This document shows positions 32,720 to 42,989 of a stretch of DNA of 64,000 nt, in pieces. The DNA is from Aspidiotus rigidus (lineage: Eukaryota > Arthropoda > Insecta > Hemiptera > Diaspididae). Position numbers and translations under genes: made by a program. Location: positions 12,927,001 to 12,991,000 of the forward strand of contig JAVHKY010000004.1 in assembly GCA_035079385.1 (NCBI GenBank), in the 5' to 3' direction. How positions within the stretch are numbered: position 1 is the stretch's first letter; each line of letters opens with the position of its first letter. Below the pieces are notes generated by a model. It searched no databases. It worked only from the letters and a program-made list of their open reading frames with translations, and had not been told where the DNA came from.

Positions 32720-35335
32720 GAATTCAGTTGGTAGAACAAAATCAGAATTTGAACTCTGATTCTTTGCTCTTTTCGTACAAAGTTCATAATAAAATAAATA
32801 AGATAAAAAAGAAGTTAAATTTTCTTTAGTTTTAGAAAAATCAATAATTGAGGCTCAGACCAAAGGCCTCAATTATAGATTATTCAAAAACTATACAAAT
32901 TGTAACTTTTCATTAAGATTATTAATTTCATCAAAATATGAAGCTATTATGGATCTTGTCTCTGACAACATTGAAGAAAATTAATACTAAATTAATTAGC
33001 TTGCGAAAATATCGGAGAACTGCGAAGAACGTGAATGTGGAAAATCGACCTCCTTAAAATACTTATAAAATGCTTTTTTGTTCTCCTCGGCCTCCAATAA
33101 GTTTTCACCATAAATCATTCAAGGAATTTTACAAAGTGGAAGATGAAAATGAGTGAACGACATTACAACTTCAACAATGGGGGAGGAGGAGAAGAATTTC
33201 CTTACATGTGAAAAGTAGGAAGTGGGAGGCAATGGAATTGAAAATTTCATCAACTTCTCATAGAAGAAACTTCGAATTTCAGACAGCCCAAGAAATGGTG
33301 CAATATGAATTGTGCACGACTTGAGAACAAAAATTTGTCTGTAAGTAACTGTAATGTTCGCTCCGAGTTTTTTTTCTCCCCTCTCTTCTAGTCTCTTGAA
33401 AGTCTATCATTCAAACTAACCAATCAAAAATGAGAATTGCGAGGACAAACTCGCACGTTTCTATGAGATTTTGGAACGACTTAGTCTTGATAGTTAAAGG
33501 CCCGAATGGTGAGTAAATAAAATAAAAATAAAATATCGACATATAGGAAGGTTACGATCGTCATAAAGAGAAAAGTACGAGGAGAACTTGGATTTTTGTT
33601 AGCGTCATTTCTGAAAGCGACTACCATTCCAAACGGAGAAAACCTTCGCTGGGCAAAAGTATTTCGCCTTTTTCTCCAGAGTTACTCTCACATTTTCTAA
33701 CATTAAAACGCGAGAAATCCCATAACAAGTTTTGTACGGCTCTTTTAATTTTGCAGACAGCCTATACGAAGCTAATTTTTGCCTCGAATAAACAGTATCG
33801 ATTCAAACAGTTTCGAAAAATTTCATAACGATTATTGCACGTTCCATCGGTAAGTTTATTAGCGTCCCGTACAGCATCTTATAGTCTCACCCTATCATCA
33901 GCGCGGCAGAAGATGGTTTTTCCGAACGTGATTCTGTTACGACGAGTTTAAATTCGAACAATAACGAGAACGAGTACGGCAGAAAGCTTCAGATATTTGT
34001 CGCATTGCGGGAATCACAAAACAACGGATGAATTTCAAATTTAGACGAATTTGAGAGAAGGTAAGATGAGGAGAGTCCGTTAATTCTGAAGTAATTTAAC
34101 GCTAGACCGCGGTAGTGACATAACCGATTCCTCTTCTTAGTTACTGTTGTTCTTGTTCTTTAATGGGACACAAGAGGACAACAGTTACGGCGGTTAATGC
34201 GGAAGGAAAAATAAGATTCCGAAAGGTAGAATGGCGATTTAATTACATTCTGGACGGAGGTAACAGCTTTTGAGCCTTGCGCGCTTCGTACTATTGTACA
34301 TTATAATTAAGAATGTTCGAAACACGATTTTTTTCCCTCTTCTGTTCCTTTTATACTTTCGATGCCGAAAACGCACTTTCAAAAGGTATAAACTTTATGC
34401 AGGTTAGTCACGAGGAGTGGACAAGTTTCTAGTTTCTATAAGTTGCTAGATGTGAGTTCTAAAAGATAGTACGAAAACGAAAGGTGAAAAGACAGAAAGA
34501 GGTATTGTTTCGAATTAACTTTTCGGATACGGTATGGTGATCTGTCGTAACAACCAACATCATTTTACTCGTGCAGTTGTAAGTTGAGTTGTCGCGCGAA
34601 TCAGTCCTTTCTTGGTCCAGAGGGTGGTTCAGTATTTAGCCAGATAATATAATTCGTCTACCGCACCGAAATAAATTAAAAGAAAACGCGTTGTAACTTC
34701 GTAACCTATCTTAGCGCGTGTTTATAAACGCATACAAAATTCAAATAAGACTCCTTAAATTTAATTAGTAAGTAATAATACGAAAACATTGGAGTGAGAG
34801 CTAGTTAACTGGTGTAGGGAGTTAGTTAATTATACAGCGTGTTGGAGGCGAATGATATAAATAAAAACTAATAAGAGTAGACATCTCAATTGTTATTGTT
34901 GCGTAGAAATTATACGAGATCAGTGTTCACATTTACAAGTACTCGAATTTGAAATTCTCATTAAAAATAAATTATAATACGTACATAATTGTATAATATT
35001 TCTTTGAATCTTCATCTTCATTCTAGCGTACCTACTACTTGTGGTTCACTTAATTGATGATTAATGACTTAACGCTTGCCAGCGTTCAATTTTCATATAT
35101 TATGGTACCTACTTATTCAAAACCGAATAATTCCTGATTCTTACAAACTTTTTTTGACATGTTTCATGTTTTACTGAGCTCCGACCCTCACTTTGAAATT
35201 CTGCGAGTGCCCCCTCCCCTTCACCCATGTCTGCGAATGCCCCCCTTCACTCGCGTTACCCGTGGGTGATTCAGAAATTTGCGAGTGCCCCCCCCCCCCA
35301 GAAATCTACGTCGCGAGTTCACCTGGCCCAGTTTA
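32720..35335. other. Long AT-rich stretch, no gene recognised
   Basis: I see no open frame, terminal repeats or arrays beyond homopolymers, a weak hairpin near 34140-34195 (GTTACTGTTGTTCTTG against CAAGAGGACAACAGTTAC), and C-rich patches at 35210-35300 with the repeated phrase GCGAGTGCCCCC. It is probably intergenic or intronic host DNA. Confidence 0.5.
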
Positions 35336-35339
35336 TACT

Positions 35340-35905
35340 AGAGCAATGTACTGAAGTTATACTAGGTTTATACTAGGTCTACAAGTCTAAGCCTATAGGC
35401 TACAGCTTAGCTAGTATGAACCTCGCATACTCTTTAGGCCTTCCCAGTATAGCTTTATGCTAAACTTATACTAGATCGATACAATTTTGTACAGTATGCT
35501 AGAATAAAAGGCTTCAAAACCTAGCTTTAAACTACGTGTAGGCTTTCTATACCTCCCCCTTCGAACACTTGTTTATTCTATACCGTTTATACTATCTGTA
35601 AACTGAGAATGCAATATACTATCAAGCAAAAACTAGGCTAACTTCACCATTATACCTCGTTTTCTCACTTGATAAAGAACGGTTACTCGTTCGAAACGTA
35701 GTGAATAGTTTTTTGAAAATAAATGGTGAAGTTAGCCTATAGTTTTTGCTTAAGAGTTGACGTATACTTCACCGATAAAATTTAAATCTGGCAATATACT
35801 ATAATATGTTATACCACGCTTATATACTATCCTTAAGCCTCACAAAGTCCAGGCTTACTTAGCTCTATACTAGGTCTACGCTTTGTCTGTTTCATATCTT
35901 CATTG
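35340..35905. repeat. CTAG-rich minisatellite-like region
   Basis: TATACTAGG, CTATAAGCCTAG-like and TAGGCCT words recur every 15-30 bp (for example 35362-35480 and 35810-35880). The same vocabulary follows block C in the composite repeat (5080-5110, 6830-6900, 15570-15640). The foldback F2 lies inside. Confidence 0.6.
35624..35751 (+). mobile_element. Foldback element F2 with hammerhead-like centre
   Basis: The arms AAGCAAAAACTAGGCTAACT (35624) and AGTTAGCCTATAGTTTTTGC (ending 35751) are inverted copies ~28-30 bp long, with TTCACCATT / AATGGTGAA extending them. The centre reads CTTGATAAA, then a perfect 5-bp stem GAACG GTTACT CGTTC, then GAAACGTAGTG and an AT-rich stretch. CUGANGA-stem II-GAAA is the hammerhead core. 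Here the first box is TTGATAA, so two core positions deviate. Confidence 0.75.
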
Positions 35906-36109
35906 ACCCCCGACCCCGTATACAGTGTACTAACCAACGCCCCGAAAGCTAGTAATTTTTTTGCCTAAGTCAGCTTTTTCTCAAACCACGACGTATGTCT
36001 CAATTCTTAGTTTTTCAACATTCTTTTGACCCTCTAACGATCAATTTTCCGGTCTCACTTTACGGAACTCATAAGATTTGCCAAAATACAAAATTTCTTT
36101 ACTTTGTTG

Positions 36110-36270
36110 AAAAAACTCACGGATTCTTTAACAAAGTTGAACGAGGGGTTGCAGGGAAACTTGAAAAATAATTCACAGCCCACGTCGTGAGCCGCTTGGG
36201 GTTGCCTTTATTAACTTTGTTAATTGAGGCAAACAGGGAACCTGTTTTATCGGAAGTTCTTGTTCCTAAA
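36110..36270. repeat. Fragments of composite-repeat blocks B/C
   Basis: TTTAACAAAGTTGAACGAGG, TTGCAGGGAAAC, and then TTAACTTTGTTAATTGAGGC with AACAGGGAACCTGTTTTATC, are eroded copies of the block C/B sequences seen at 4.2, 5.3 and 15.4 kb. Confidence 0.65.
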
Positions 36271-36355
36271 TAATATGTAGCTTGAACTTTCTTCCCCACC
36301 ACCTTGAAAAGCTTTCCTTCTAGGTTAAGTTCTAGGCGTGTTTTTTTTTTTAAAT

Positions 36356-37010
36356 GTGGTATCTCCAATTAACACCTTCCATACCATCCCCATCCCATTA
36401 TTCTTCATCTGGGTACCTGGTCACAAAAGTATCCCAGGAAACGAAAATGTCGACAAAGCAGCCAAACTAGCAACCCATAACCCATCAGTCAACCGCTCTT
36501 TCCTCCCCTCACGCTCAGATCTCTCCAAACACATCAACAAATTCATCACTCAAGCATGGTTCACTCATTGGTCTGATCTCAAATCACACTCAAACAAACT
36601 AGCCCAAATTAAAAATATTCCCACCGCATGGGACTCTTCAAATCTGTCAACACGCAGAGAAGAAATAGTCATCACCCGACTCAGAATCGGCCACACCAGA
36701 CTCACTCACACCCACCTCATCTCTCATCTTATGCCTCTCTCATGCCCTCACTGCGAATCTGAACACCCCCTATCCGTTCAACACATCTTCTGCTGCCCCA
36801 ACTTGACCCAACTCCGTAATTCCTTATCCATCCCCCACAACCATACAGAAGCACTTTCAGATCTCTTTCCCTCCATCCCTAACATATTCAACTTTTTACA
36901 ACAAGCCAACTTCCTCTCACGCATATAATCACACAATCTAGCCGAGCTCATAGCCCTGAAGGCAGGCTGCTAGTAGCTCGTTAATTAAAAAAAAAGGAAA
37001 AAAAAATCCG
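36356..37010 (+). pseudogene. Jockey-clade retrotransposon J3, RNase H C-terminal part with 3' UTR
   Basis: The frame to the stop at 36926-36928 reads FFIWVPGHKSIPGNENVDKA (end of RNase H), then AWFTHWSDLKSHSNKLAQIK, RREEIVITRLRIGHTRLTHT, SCPHCESEHPLSVQHIFCC and ends LSRI. It is the best preserved example of this tail in the window: the RNase H motif with its last His (GHKSIPGNE..D) and the Cys/His knuckle are intact and uninterrupted. The RT, endonuclease and most of RNase H are missing, a typical 5' truncation. The 3' UTR (AGCTCATAGCCCTGAAGGCA) ends in an A-rich tail at 36988-37010. The 5' junction falls against a composite-repeat fragment. Confidence 0.88.
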
Positions 37011-37132
37011 ATTTTTTACCTATTAGCTCATCCCATTTTTCTATGCAGGTAGGCGATTATAGAATGTAACTTTTTTCTTATTAATTTTTTTACTAGCCTA
37101 AAAAATTTCAAATTTTACTTTTCATTATAATT

Positions 37133-37370
37133 ATAGGCTTAATATACTATACTAGGCCTATAATATGTCAAACCTTACCCTACATTATACTAAGCCTAAT
37201 ATACCATCCTAGGCCCATAATGACTAACCTAAAAAATATTTCAAACTTTAGCCTGCATTGTACTAGGCCTAATATACTATACTAGGCCTATAATGACTAG
37301 CCTAAAATATTTCGAACTTTAATAGGTCTAATATACTATACTACACCTACAATAACTAGCCTGAAAAATT
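37133..37370. repeat. CTAG-rich minisatellite, ~60-72 bp unit, four units
   Basis: Units beginning near 37135, 37194, 37266 and 37326 share GCCTAATATACTATACTAGG, CCTATAATGACTAGCCTA and AATATTTCAAACTTTA. Unit lengths are 59, 72 and 60 bp. They use the CTAG vocabulary of 35.3-35.9 kb. Confidence 0.8.
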
Positions 37371-37665
37371 TTGAATATTTTATCTTCAATTTGCGCCCCT
37401 ACCTAACTTTCTACGACTTTTCTGAGTCGAGTTGTGGACCAAAATGTACCACAAATTGACCAATCAGAGGGTAATTCAGGTATTTTTTTCGGAATTAGCA
37501 TTGAATTTCACTTTCAAATCAAGTAAAATATGGAAGTTTATAAATAATTCTTAATTTATGGGAATTTTGGCAGATTGGTCAGTTTTTCGTACGATTTGGT
37601 CCATAACTCAGCTCAGAAAAGTCGTAGAAAGTTGGGTAGAGGCACAAATTGAAGATGAATTTGAG
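37371..37665. mobile_element. Foldback element, ~93-bp arms
   Basis: The left arm (37371-37465) contains TATCTTCAATTTGCGCCCCT, ACTTTCTACGACTTTTCTGA and TGACCAATC. The right arm (37573-37665) is its reverse complement with ~10 percent changes. The spacer is ~107 bp and AT-rich. No TSD is obvious. Confidence 0.8.
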
Positions 37666-37907
37666 ATACCTAGATTTCGCAGATTTGAAGTGTACTTCTA
37701 ACATTTCGCATTTTTGTACCAGAGTGAATCTTCCATTTAAGTAGTAATATCTTTTGGGCTGCCCCGGTATACTGCACTTCAGGCTCCGTATAATGAAAGC
37801 CTAGTACCTGTATTAGGCCTATATTCTATGTCATGTCAAGCCAGATGGTTAAAGATACAAGTCTTGAAGTAGCGAAAGTCGATATCTTCTCAAGTCACTA
37901 AATTAGG

Positions 37908-38515
37908 TCAAGGTCATTGAGGCGCAAAATAATTTTAAGAGAAAAGCGTCTCGCAAATTCCTGCCTGAGCCCAGCTCAAAGACACACGTGTCAAAAAATC
38001 TTCTGTAACAGAGCAAAAGAAAATGAGTAAATTTCTCCATTACATAACAAAACAATGAATCATCTATACGTCTTTCGGCGTTTGCAAAGGGATAAATGCA
38101 GAATTAGTTTTCAATTACAGATCGATATATCAATCTTGATTACATAGATACATATCAATTTCAATTCTATCGATGTTAATCTCTCGATTGTATCGATATA
38201 ATGATTGTTTACTAGGCTGCTATAGTCGGTTTAACGTTCCCCCAGAAGCCTAGTATATTGTAAGTTAGGCCTAGTATAATAAAGGCTAAAGGTCAAAATT
38301 GATAGAAATTTTTCGAAGTCTCTAAAGAAAATCGAGGTCATTGAGGTCGTTATGAAGCAACACGTCACGTGATGCAGATTTCTGACTGACCCGCAGCCCA
38401 AAGACATTCAAGTGTCAATACAGATTAATGCGCGATTACGTCATGGAGCATCACGTTATGTGACCCAGATTTCTGAGTGATCCTTTACCTAAACACATAT
38501 ACTTGTCGATAAAGA
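37908..38515. repeat. Diverged ~90-bp repeat, three units
   Basis: Units at about 37908-38000, 38328-38420 and 38425-38510 share AGGTCATTGAGG or an equivalent, CACGTCACGTGATGCAGATT-type words, CTGACTGACCC / CTGAGTGATCC and AAGACACACGTGTC / AAGACATTCAAGTGTC. A stretch with CTAG-rich words lies between the first and second units. Confidence 0.55.
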
Positions 38516-38588
38516 ACAACCTGTTTCAATTAAACGAATCCGTTCCTTAAGGTTACGGCTATCCATCATAAACGAAAAAACGAATGAC

Positions 38589-39176
38589 GTGATGGTTCGG
38601 AGGAAAGTTACGAGGAGCCTTCTTGATTCCACCACCTCCCTCCCCCGAGACACGATCCGTGATCGCCGTTTGCGTTGGATCAGTCTCCCATTCCTGGGGA
38701 ATTTCTCCCAGCAATTGGGTCGGGCCCTTCGCCCGTTTGCTTTCAGACCCGCGTTTTACAACCTCACCACAGTCAAGAGGTTGTTTGTGAGACTGAAGGA
38801 TCCCATACCGGTTGATGAAAGGAGTGGTGTTTATAAGATGGAATGTGAGGATTGTGGAGGCTTTTATATTGGTGAGACCAGCCGCCAGATGAAAGTTAGA
38901 GTAGCTGAGCACCTGAAGTCTTGGAAGAAGGGACGCTTAGGGGAGTCAGCTTTCGCTGATCATTTGATTAACAGTGGCCACAGTTTCCGCGAGGGATCCG
39001 AAAAGCTCCTCCATAAGGAGAATTCCTACCGTAAACGTATCGCCCTCGAGAATATAGAGATACTGCGTCACCTCAACACTGACGGTATCACTATACTCAA
39101 CTCGTATATTCCGGAAGATGGCTTGATCGAACAGGTTTATGATTCACACCGTGATTTCTCGTTCGGACGATCTTAA
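38589..39176 (+). pseudogene. Penelope-like element PLE-B, C-terminus with readable GIY-YIG domain
   Basis: The 195-codon frame starts after the RT core. DRRLRWISLPFLGNFSQQLG and RPAFYNLTTVKRLF (residues ~25-66) are the conserved RT-endonuclease linker of PLEs. Then SGVYKMECEDCGGFYIGET (residues 79-97) carries both GIY-YIG signature blocks (GVY at 80-82, YIG at 93-95), followed by the catalytic-type Arg and a His (RVAEH, 104-108) and SAFADHLINSGHS. The Cys pair CEDC fits the CCHH insert typical of Penelope endonucleases. PLEs are single-ORF retroelements using this nuclease for target priming. The RT is missing, so this is a 5'-truncated copy, but the endonuclease frame is uninterrupted. Its true start codon is unknown. 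The minus-strand frame over 38559-38912 is a shadow. Confidence 0.9.
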
Positions 39177-39220
39177 TACCTCTTCCTTCTCATTCGTTCG
39201 TCAGTTGTTTTCATTTCAGG

Positions 39221-39366
39221 TTTGAAGATGGTTGTTTAACCGAAAGCGCTCCCTTCGTTTTTATTTTCTGCGGTTTGCATTTGTTTACTCTCCCTGTAGT
39301 GTATTCGTTTTTTCGTTTAACAACCTGTTTCCTTTAGGAGAAGGGTACACCCTCGAAAAACGTTCG
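39221..39366 (+). ncRNA. Two hammerhead-like remnants downstream of PLE-B
   Basis: At 39221-39251, TTGAAGATGG, TTGTTTAA and CCGAAAGCGC give a stem TGGTT/AACC between a GAAGA box and GAAA. At 39332-39366, TTTAGGAGAA, GGG TACA CCC and TCGAAAAACG give a stem with a TACA loop before CGAAA. Both resemble the CUGANGA-stem II-GAAA core with substitutions. Position 3' of a PLE frame fits reports of hammerhead motifs in PLE terminal repeats. Confidence 0.3.
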
Positions 39367-39399
39367 CGTCCGACTTGTGATGTGATCAATCCTAGTTAG

Positions 39400-40520
39400 G
39401 TAGAATTTGTCTGAGCTAGTTTAAAGGAATTTGTGGGTAAGATTATACAGGGATCTGTCTAGGCTATATTATGCAAAATCTTAGGACCGCCGAAATAAAT
39501 TTCACCCCCTAGTTCAGCAGGCGTTTCCAACACTATCCCTTCTGTTTAGGAGGGAGAATATACATAGGTAATTGTAGGTAGACCAGCTACTTTTTATTGG
39601 AAACTTGCGGGTTCCTCGCTGCCAGTGCAAAGCTTGTAATGGTCTCTAAATTTTTTCATGTTTTTCCACAGTTTATCTACTCCACCCTTCACCTCCTATG
39701 AGTATACTGACTGTTTCCATCCTCCTGATTTTTTAAACCTAAAACCTTCTCATAGGCAAGCTAAAGGGGTAGAAAAAATTTCAGGGTCGACGGTACAATA
39801 GAGCCAAAGTTGAATGGATTTGTAATTTTGCGACTTCTCGTTATCCATCGTGATGATAAGCCAGTTGCTCGCTGGCGCTACTTTCAATGTAAAATAATTG
39901 TCCGTAGCATAAAGATCCATAACTTTTGAACCAGTCGACCAATTAACTTTAATTTTTCTTTCAACTAATTTCTTTTTATTCGAGTAAGGATTTTGAATAA
40001 ATTTGCAGGGCCAAATTTAATCAATTTTCTGCATTTTGGCGAATGAGTTCAATTTTAGATTCAAAAAAAAATATTACGATACAATACCTAGGTAGTCGAT
40101 AGAAATTTGTTGAAAATAAATAATAGCTGTCATTTAAGGAATACAAAAGCACCGGAAATGAATTCGTTGTACATTTCATATCAATATGTTTCTTTCGGAA
40201 CTGCTGGCAAGAGTCGAGGAATTATTTTGTACTTTGCTACCTATACCATATTCGCAGGTAAATGGTTAATCATATAGAATTCTTTTGATTGAAGTAAGGA
40301 TGATAATCGGAAAATAAACGAAGTGTGATGATCAAAAACACGAAGAGTATGAATTGAAATGATAAATTATGGGTAATACCTTGCAGGTGTACTTCGTACT
40401 TTTGCGATAATTATAACCTTGAACGATGTCGGTAATACGGTCATCTAATACCAGGTACCTATTTCTTTTTCTTAACCGTAGTGAGATACCCGACTCACTA
40501 TGCATGTACTCGATAACTCT
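39400..40520. other. No gene recognised
   Basis: AT-rich unassigned DNA, including part of a minus-strand open frame (40332-40709) discussed under the candidate exon. Confidence 0.45.
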
Positions 40521-40523
40521 CAC

Positions 40524-40693
40524 CGTTTGACATTTTTCAATCAAGGCCCAGAGCAACGGGTGTGCACAATTGAATTCTGTGATGTCCTGCTTTCGCGCAT
40601 AGTTATTTGTACGAGCATGACCATCAATAGTTCGTTGTAGACGTTCCACCATTCCAATTGAAATCGAGGATGTAGGACCAGTAAATTGATTGC
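40524..40693 (-). CDS. Candidate internal exon of unknown gene (weak)
   Basis: On the minus strand a pyrimidine-rich tract ends in TCGATAG at 40694. An open stretch of 170 bp then encodes SIGMVERLQRTIDGHARTNN and YARKQDITEFNCAHPLLW..., and CAAACG is followed by GTGAGA, a good donor. The peptide does not match any transposon family I know. HPLL.ALIEKC loosely recalls the HPL..LAL.FEKC block of MEIS/PREP homeodomain proteins, but the resemblance is short and may be chance. The frame runs on past the donor to 40332. Low confidence that this is a gene. Confidence 0.15.
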
Positions 40694-40899
40694 CTATCGA
40701 GGAAGGCACAAAAATTTCAACCCTTACAAAAAAATAGTCCCGCGGCGAGATGAGCCAGGGGCGAGTCTTCTACGGCAAATAGTATGAGCACTCTTATAAT
40801 ATTTTCAAATTTGGTCTGAAAGTTCTGTAGAAGGAGTTTGAGGGGAGAGGGAAGACGTGAGTGTCTTTTTCGGGATATAAGTAGAGCGATTTTCTTGCT

Positions 40900-41640
40900 A
40901 GAAAATTAAAACCCATAATTCGCGGCCCAAGAAGAGACCTTGTCGAGGGTGAGTTGGAGCAGACGTGCTACTCTTTTGGGATTCGCAGAAGTGAGGGAGA
41001 CACTGAAGTCATCTGCAAAAAGTTGTTTGAAAAGGGACGGGAACATCGTTTATTAGATCATTTATTACAATTAGGAAGAGAGGAATGCTCCAAACCTTCT
41101 CCCGAGGGACGCTATTTTGAATGTAGTGGAGAGAAGAGTAGTGGTCATGAATTCGAACTCTTATGGATCTTTCATGGAGGAAAATCTGGAGGAGGGAGGA
41201 AAAATTGCCACGAAGGCCCGTTTCAAATAATTTAGACGAAATGTAGTGTCGCCAAACGCGGAGTAACGCTTTCTGAAGGTCAAAGAATATGGCGTAAAGG
41301 GGAGATTTATTACGGAATGATTTCTTGGGGTCAGAGAAGGCTCGTAAAGTTTTTCTGCCGTTACGGAAGCCGTATTGATAAGGAGATAGGATGTCGTTAG
41401 ATTCGAGAAACCGGAATCATCCTTTGTTGAGGATTTTTTGAAACAGTTTGCCTGGAACGGAGGTTAGGGCGATATGACGACAAGATGAGGGTAGAGGAAT
41501 TTTTAGAGGGTTTTAAAATTGGGAGCATAGCTAGTTTCCAGGCTGAAGGGTATGTGCCTTGGAGTAGGATGGAATTTAAAATGGAGAGAAGGTAATGAAG
41601 GGAATGGAGTCGAGGTTTTCAGTATGAAAGCGTGAGTGTT
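40900..41640 (-). pseudogene. Jockey-like reverse transcriptase fragment, diverged family
   Basis: On the minus strand, from 41410 down: NDILSPYQYGFRNGRKTLRA (RT finger/palm, ~41400-41340), YAIFFDLQKA then VWRHYISSKLF (motif A region, ~41290), NSVPRE (eroded GVPQGS, ~41110), and LFADDFSVSLTSANPKRVAR (catalytic F-A-D-D, ~41000), then LLQLTLDKVSSWAA. The order and spacing match the RT of J1 (24640-27180), but the sequence is clearly another family. Stops and frameshifts are present, and no RNase H or tail follows. The plus-strand frame at 40954-41235 is a shadow. Confidence 0.75.
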
Positions 41641-41759
41641 GTCAGAGCCATGAGCGTTTTTTTGGGCGGGAGACCCGCCATCCGTTTAGTTACTGGGGGC
41701 CTCAGAGGAATTCTGTCCGCGTACGCATAACGCTGTGGGCCATACAGCTGTGGGGTGTA

Positions 41760-42330
41760 ACGCTAGCAGGACTTGGAAAAATTCGTGACCTTCTATGGGC
41801 TAGTATAGATCCTTGGAAAAATTCCGGGCTCTTCTATACCTATCTTATACCCCTATATGGGCTAGTATAGGGACTTGGAGAATTCCTGGTTCTTCTACAC
41901 CCCTTTATTGGTTAGTATAGTGACTTAGAAAAATTTCTTGTTCTTCTATGCGACTTTGAAAAATTTTCGCGGCTCCTGCGCATAGTCATCTGCGGGACTT
42001 AGAAAAATTTCGGCTGTTCTATAGTCTACTATGGGACTTGGAAAAATTTTCGCGAATATGCAACGCTGGCACTTGGAAAAATTCCTGTCTCCTATGTAGC
42101 CGTCTATGGACTTGAAAAAATTCCTGCCTCCTCTATATCGTCTTCTATGGGAGTTAGAAAAATTCCTTGTTTCTCTATATCGCTGAGGGGCGCTTAACTC
42201 TGGGACTTGGAAAAAATTTTGGCTGTTTTATAGCCTTCTATGGGACTTGGCTCCTCTTTGGCCGTTTATGGGATTTGGAAAAATTAGTGATCTTCTTGAC
42301 TCTTATCGCTAAGACTTGTAGGAATTCCCG
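41760..42330. repeat. Tandem array with GGGACTTGGAAAAATT core
   Basis: ACTTGGAAAAATTC-type boxes recur about twelve times at 28-72 bp spacing (for example 41769, 41811, 41872, 41923, 41951, 41997, 42035, 42070, 42109, 42152, 42202, 42274), with TTCTATAGCC, TATGGG and CCTCTAT words between them. The box is the same as in reverse A units of the composite repeat, but the other half of the unit (CTCGAGAGTCGA, CTATCATATATA) is replaced. Confidence 0.8.
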
Positions 42331-42848
42331 GAAATCCGTGACCATTTTGACTGAGAAATTCTTGATTGTTCTATAGCCCTCAATGGGAATCGGTAAATTA
42401 TATGATCTTTATCCCCTCCATATTATTTACATATTCCTTTCATATTTCTCGCAAACGCGTGAAACCATGAGTCGCGGGTCTCCCGCAACTCTTGCTCCCG
42501 GAGCAAGAGCCTGTAAGTTTTTTTTGAGATTCTCTGACATGGTAGAGTCCAGTTCGGATGGGGAGATTGGGAGATTGTGTGGGAGGTGGAGAGGTCCGTG
42601 GTGAAGGAGTAGGGGTGAACTTCGGTTTGAGATTTGAGATTCAGGAAGTCATCATCGTATAGTTTGTATCATCTGATACTGCTGAAAAGTGGGGAGCAAG
42701 GAGTTCGGAAGGATTCTGGGGAAGGAGATAGAGTGAAACGAGAATTTGTCCGCTGATCGCTTTATATCCCTTCACGTAGAGGGGTGATCTCTAGTATTGG
42801 GATATATTCTAGAGAAAAATTTGAATTTCTTTATGAACGAAAAGCAAG

Positions 42849-42982
42849 ATTGAACCGAGTTCTATAAAAGCCAGTCAAGCGACAAGCCTTTGAGGAAGGG
42901 ACGTCTTGTAGCCGTACAATAAATCTTATTCTGTGGATCGTTGGCTTGTCGTTTGACCGGCTCTTACAGAACTCGGTTCAAT
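42849..42982 (+). mobile_element. Foldback element F3 with hammerhead-like centre
   Basis: The 40-bp arms ATTGAACCGAGTTCTATAAA, GCCAGTCAAGCGACAAGCC (42849-42888) and their inverted copy (42943-42982) enclose TTTGAGGAA, GGGACGTCTTGTAGCC, GTACAATAAATC and an AT-rich tail. The layout parallels F1 and F2: box, small stem, (GAAAC position eroded to GTAC), AATAAA-like spacer. Confidence 0.75.
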
Positions 42983-42989
42983 CACTGTA

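Noticed and set aside
38559..38912. 117-codon minus-strand frame
   Set aside because: Shadow of the PLE-B coding strand.
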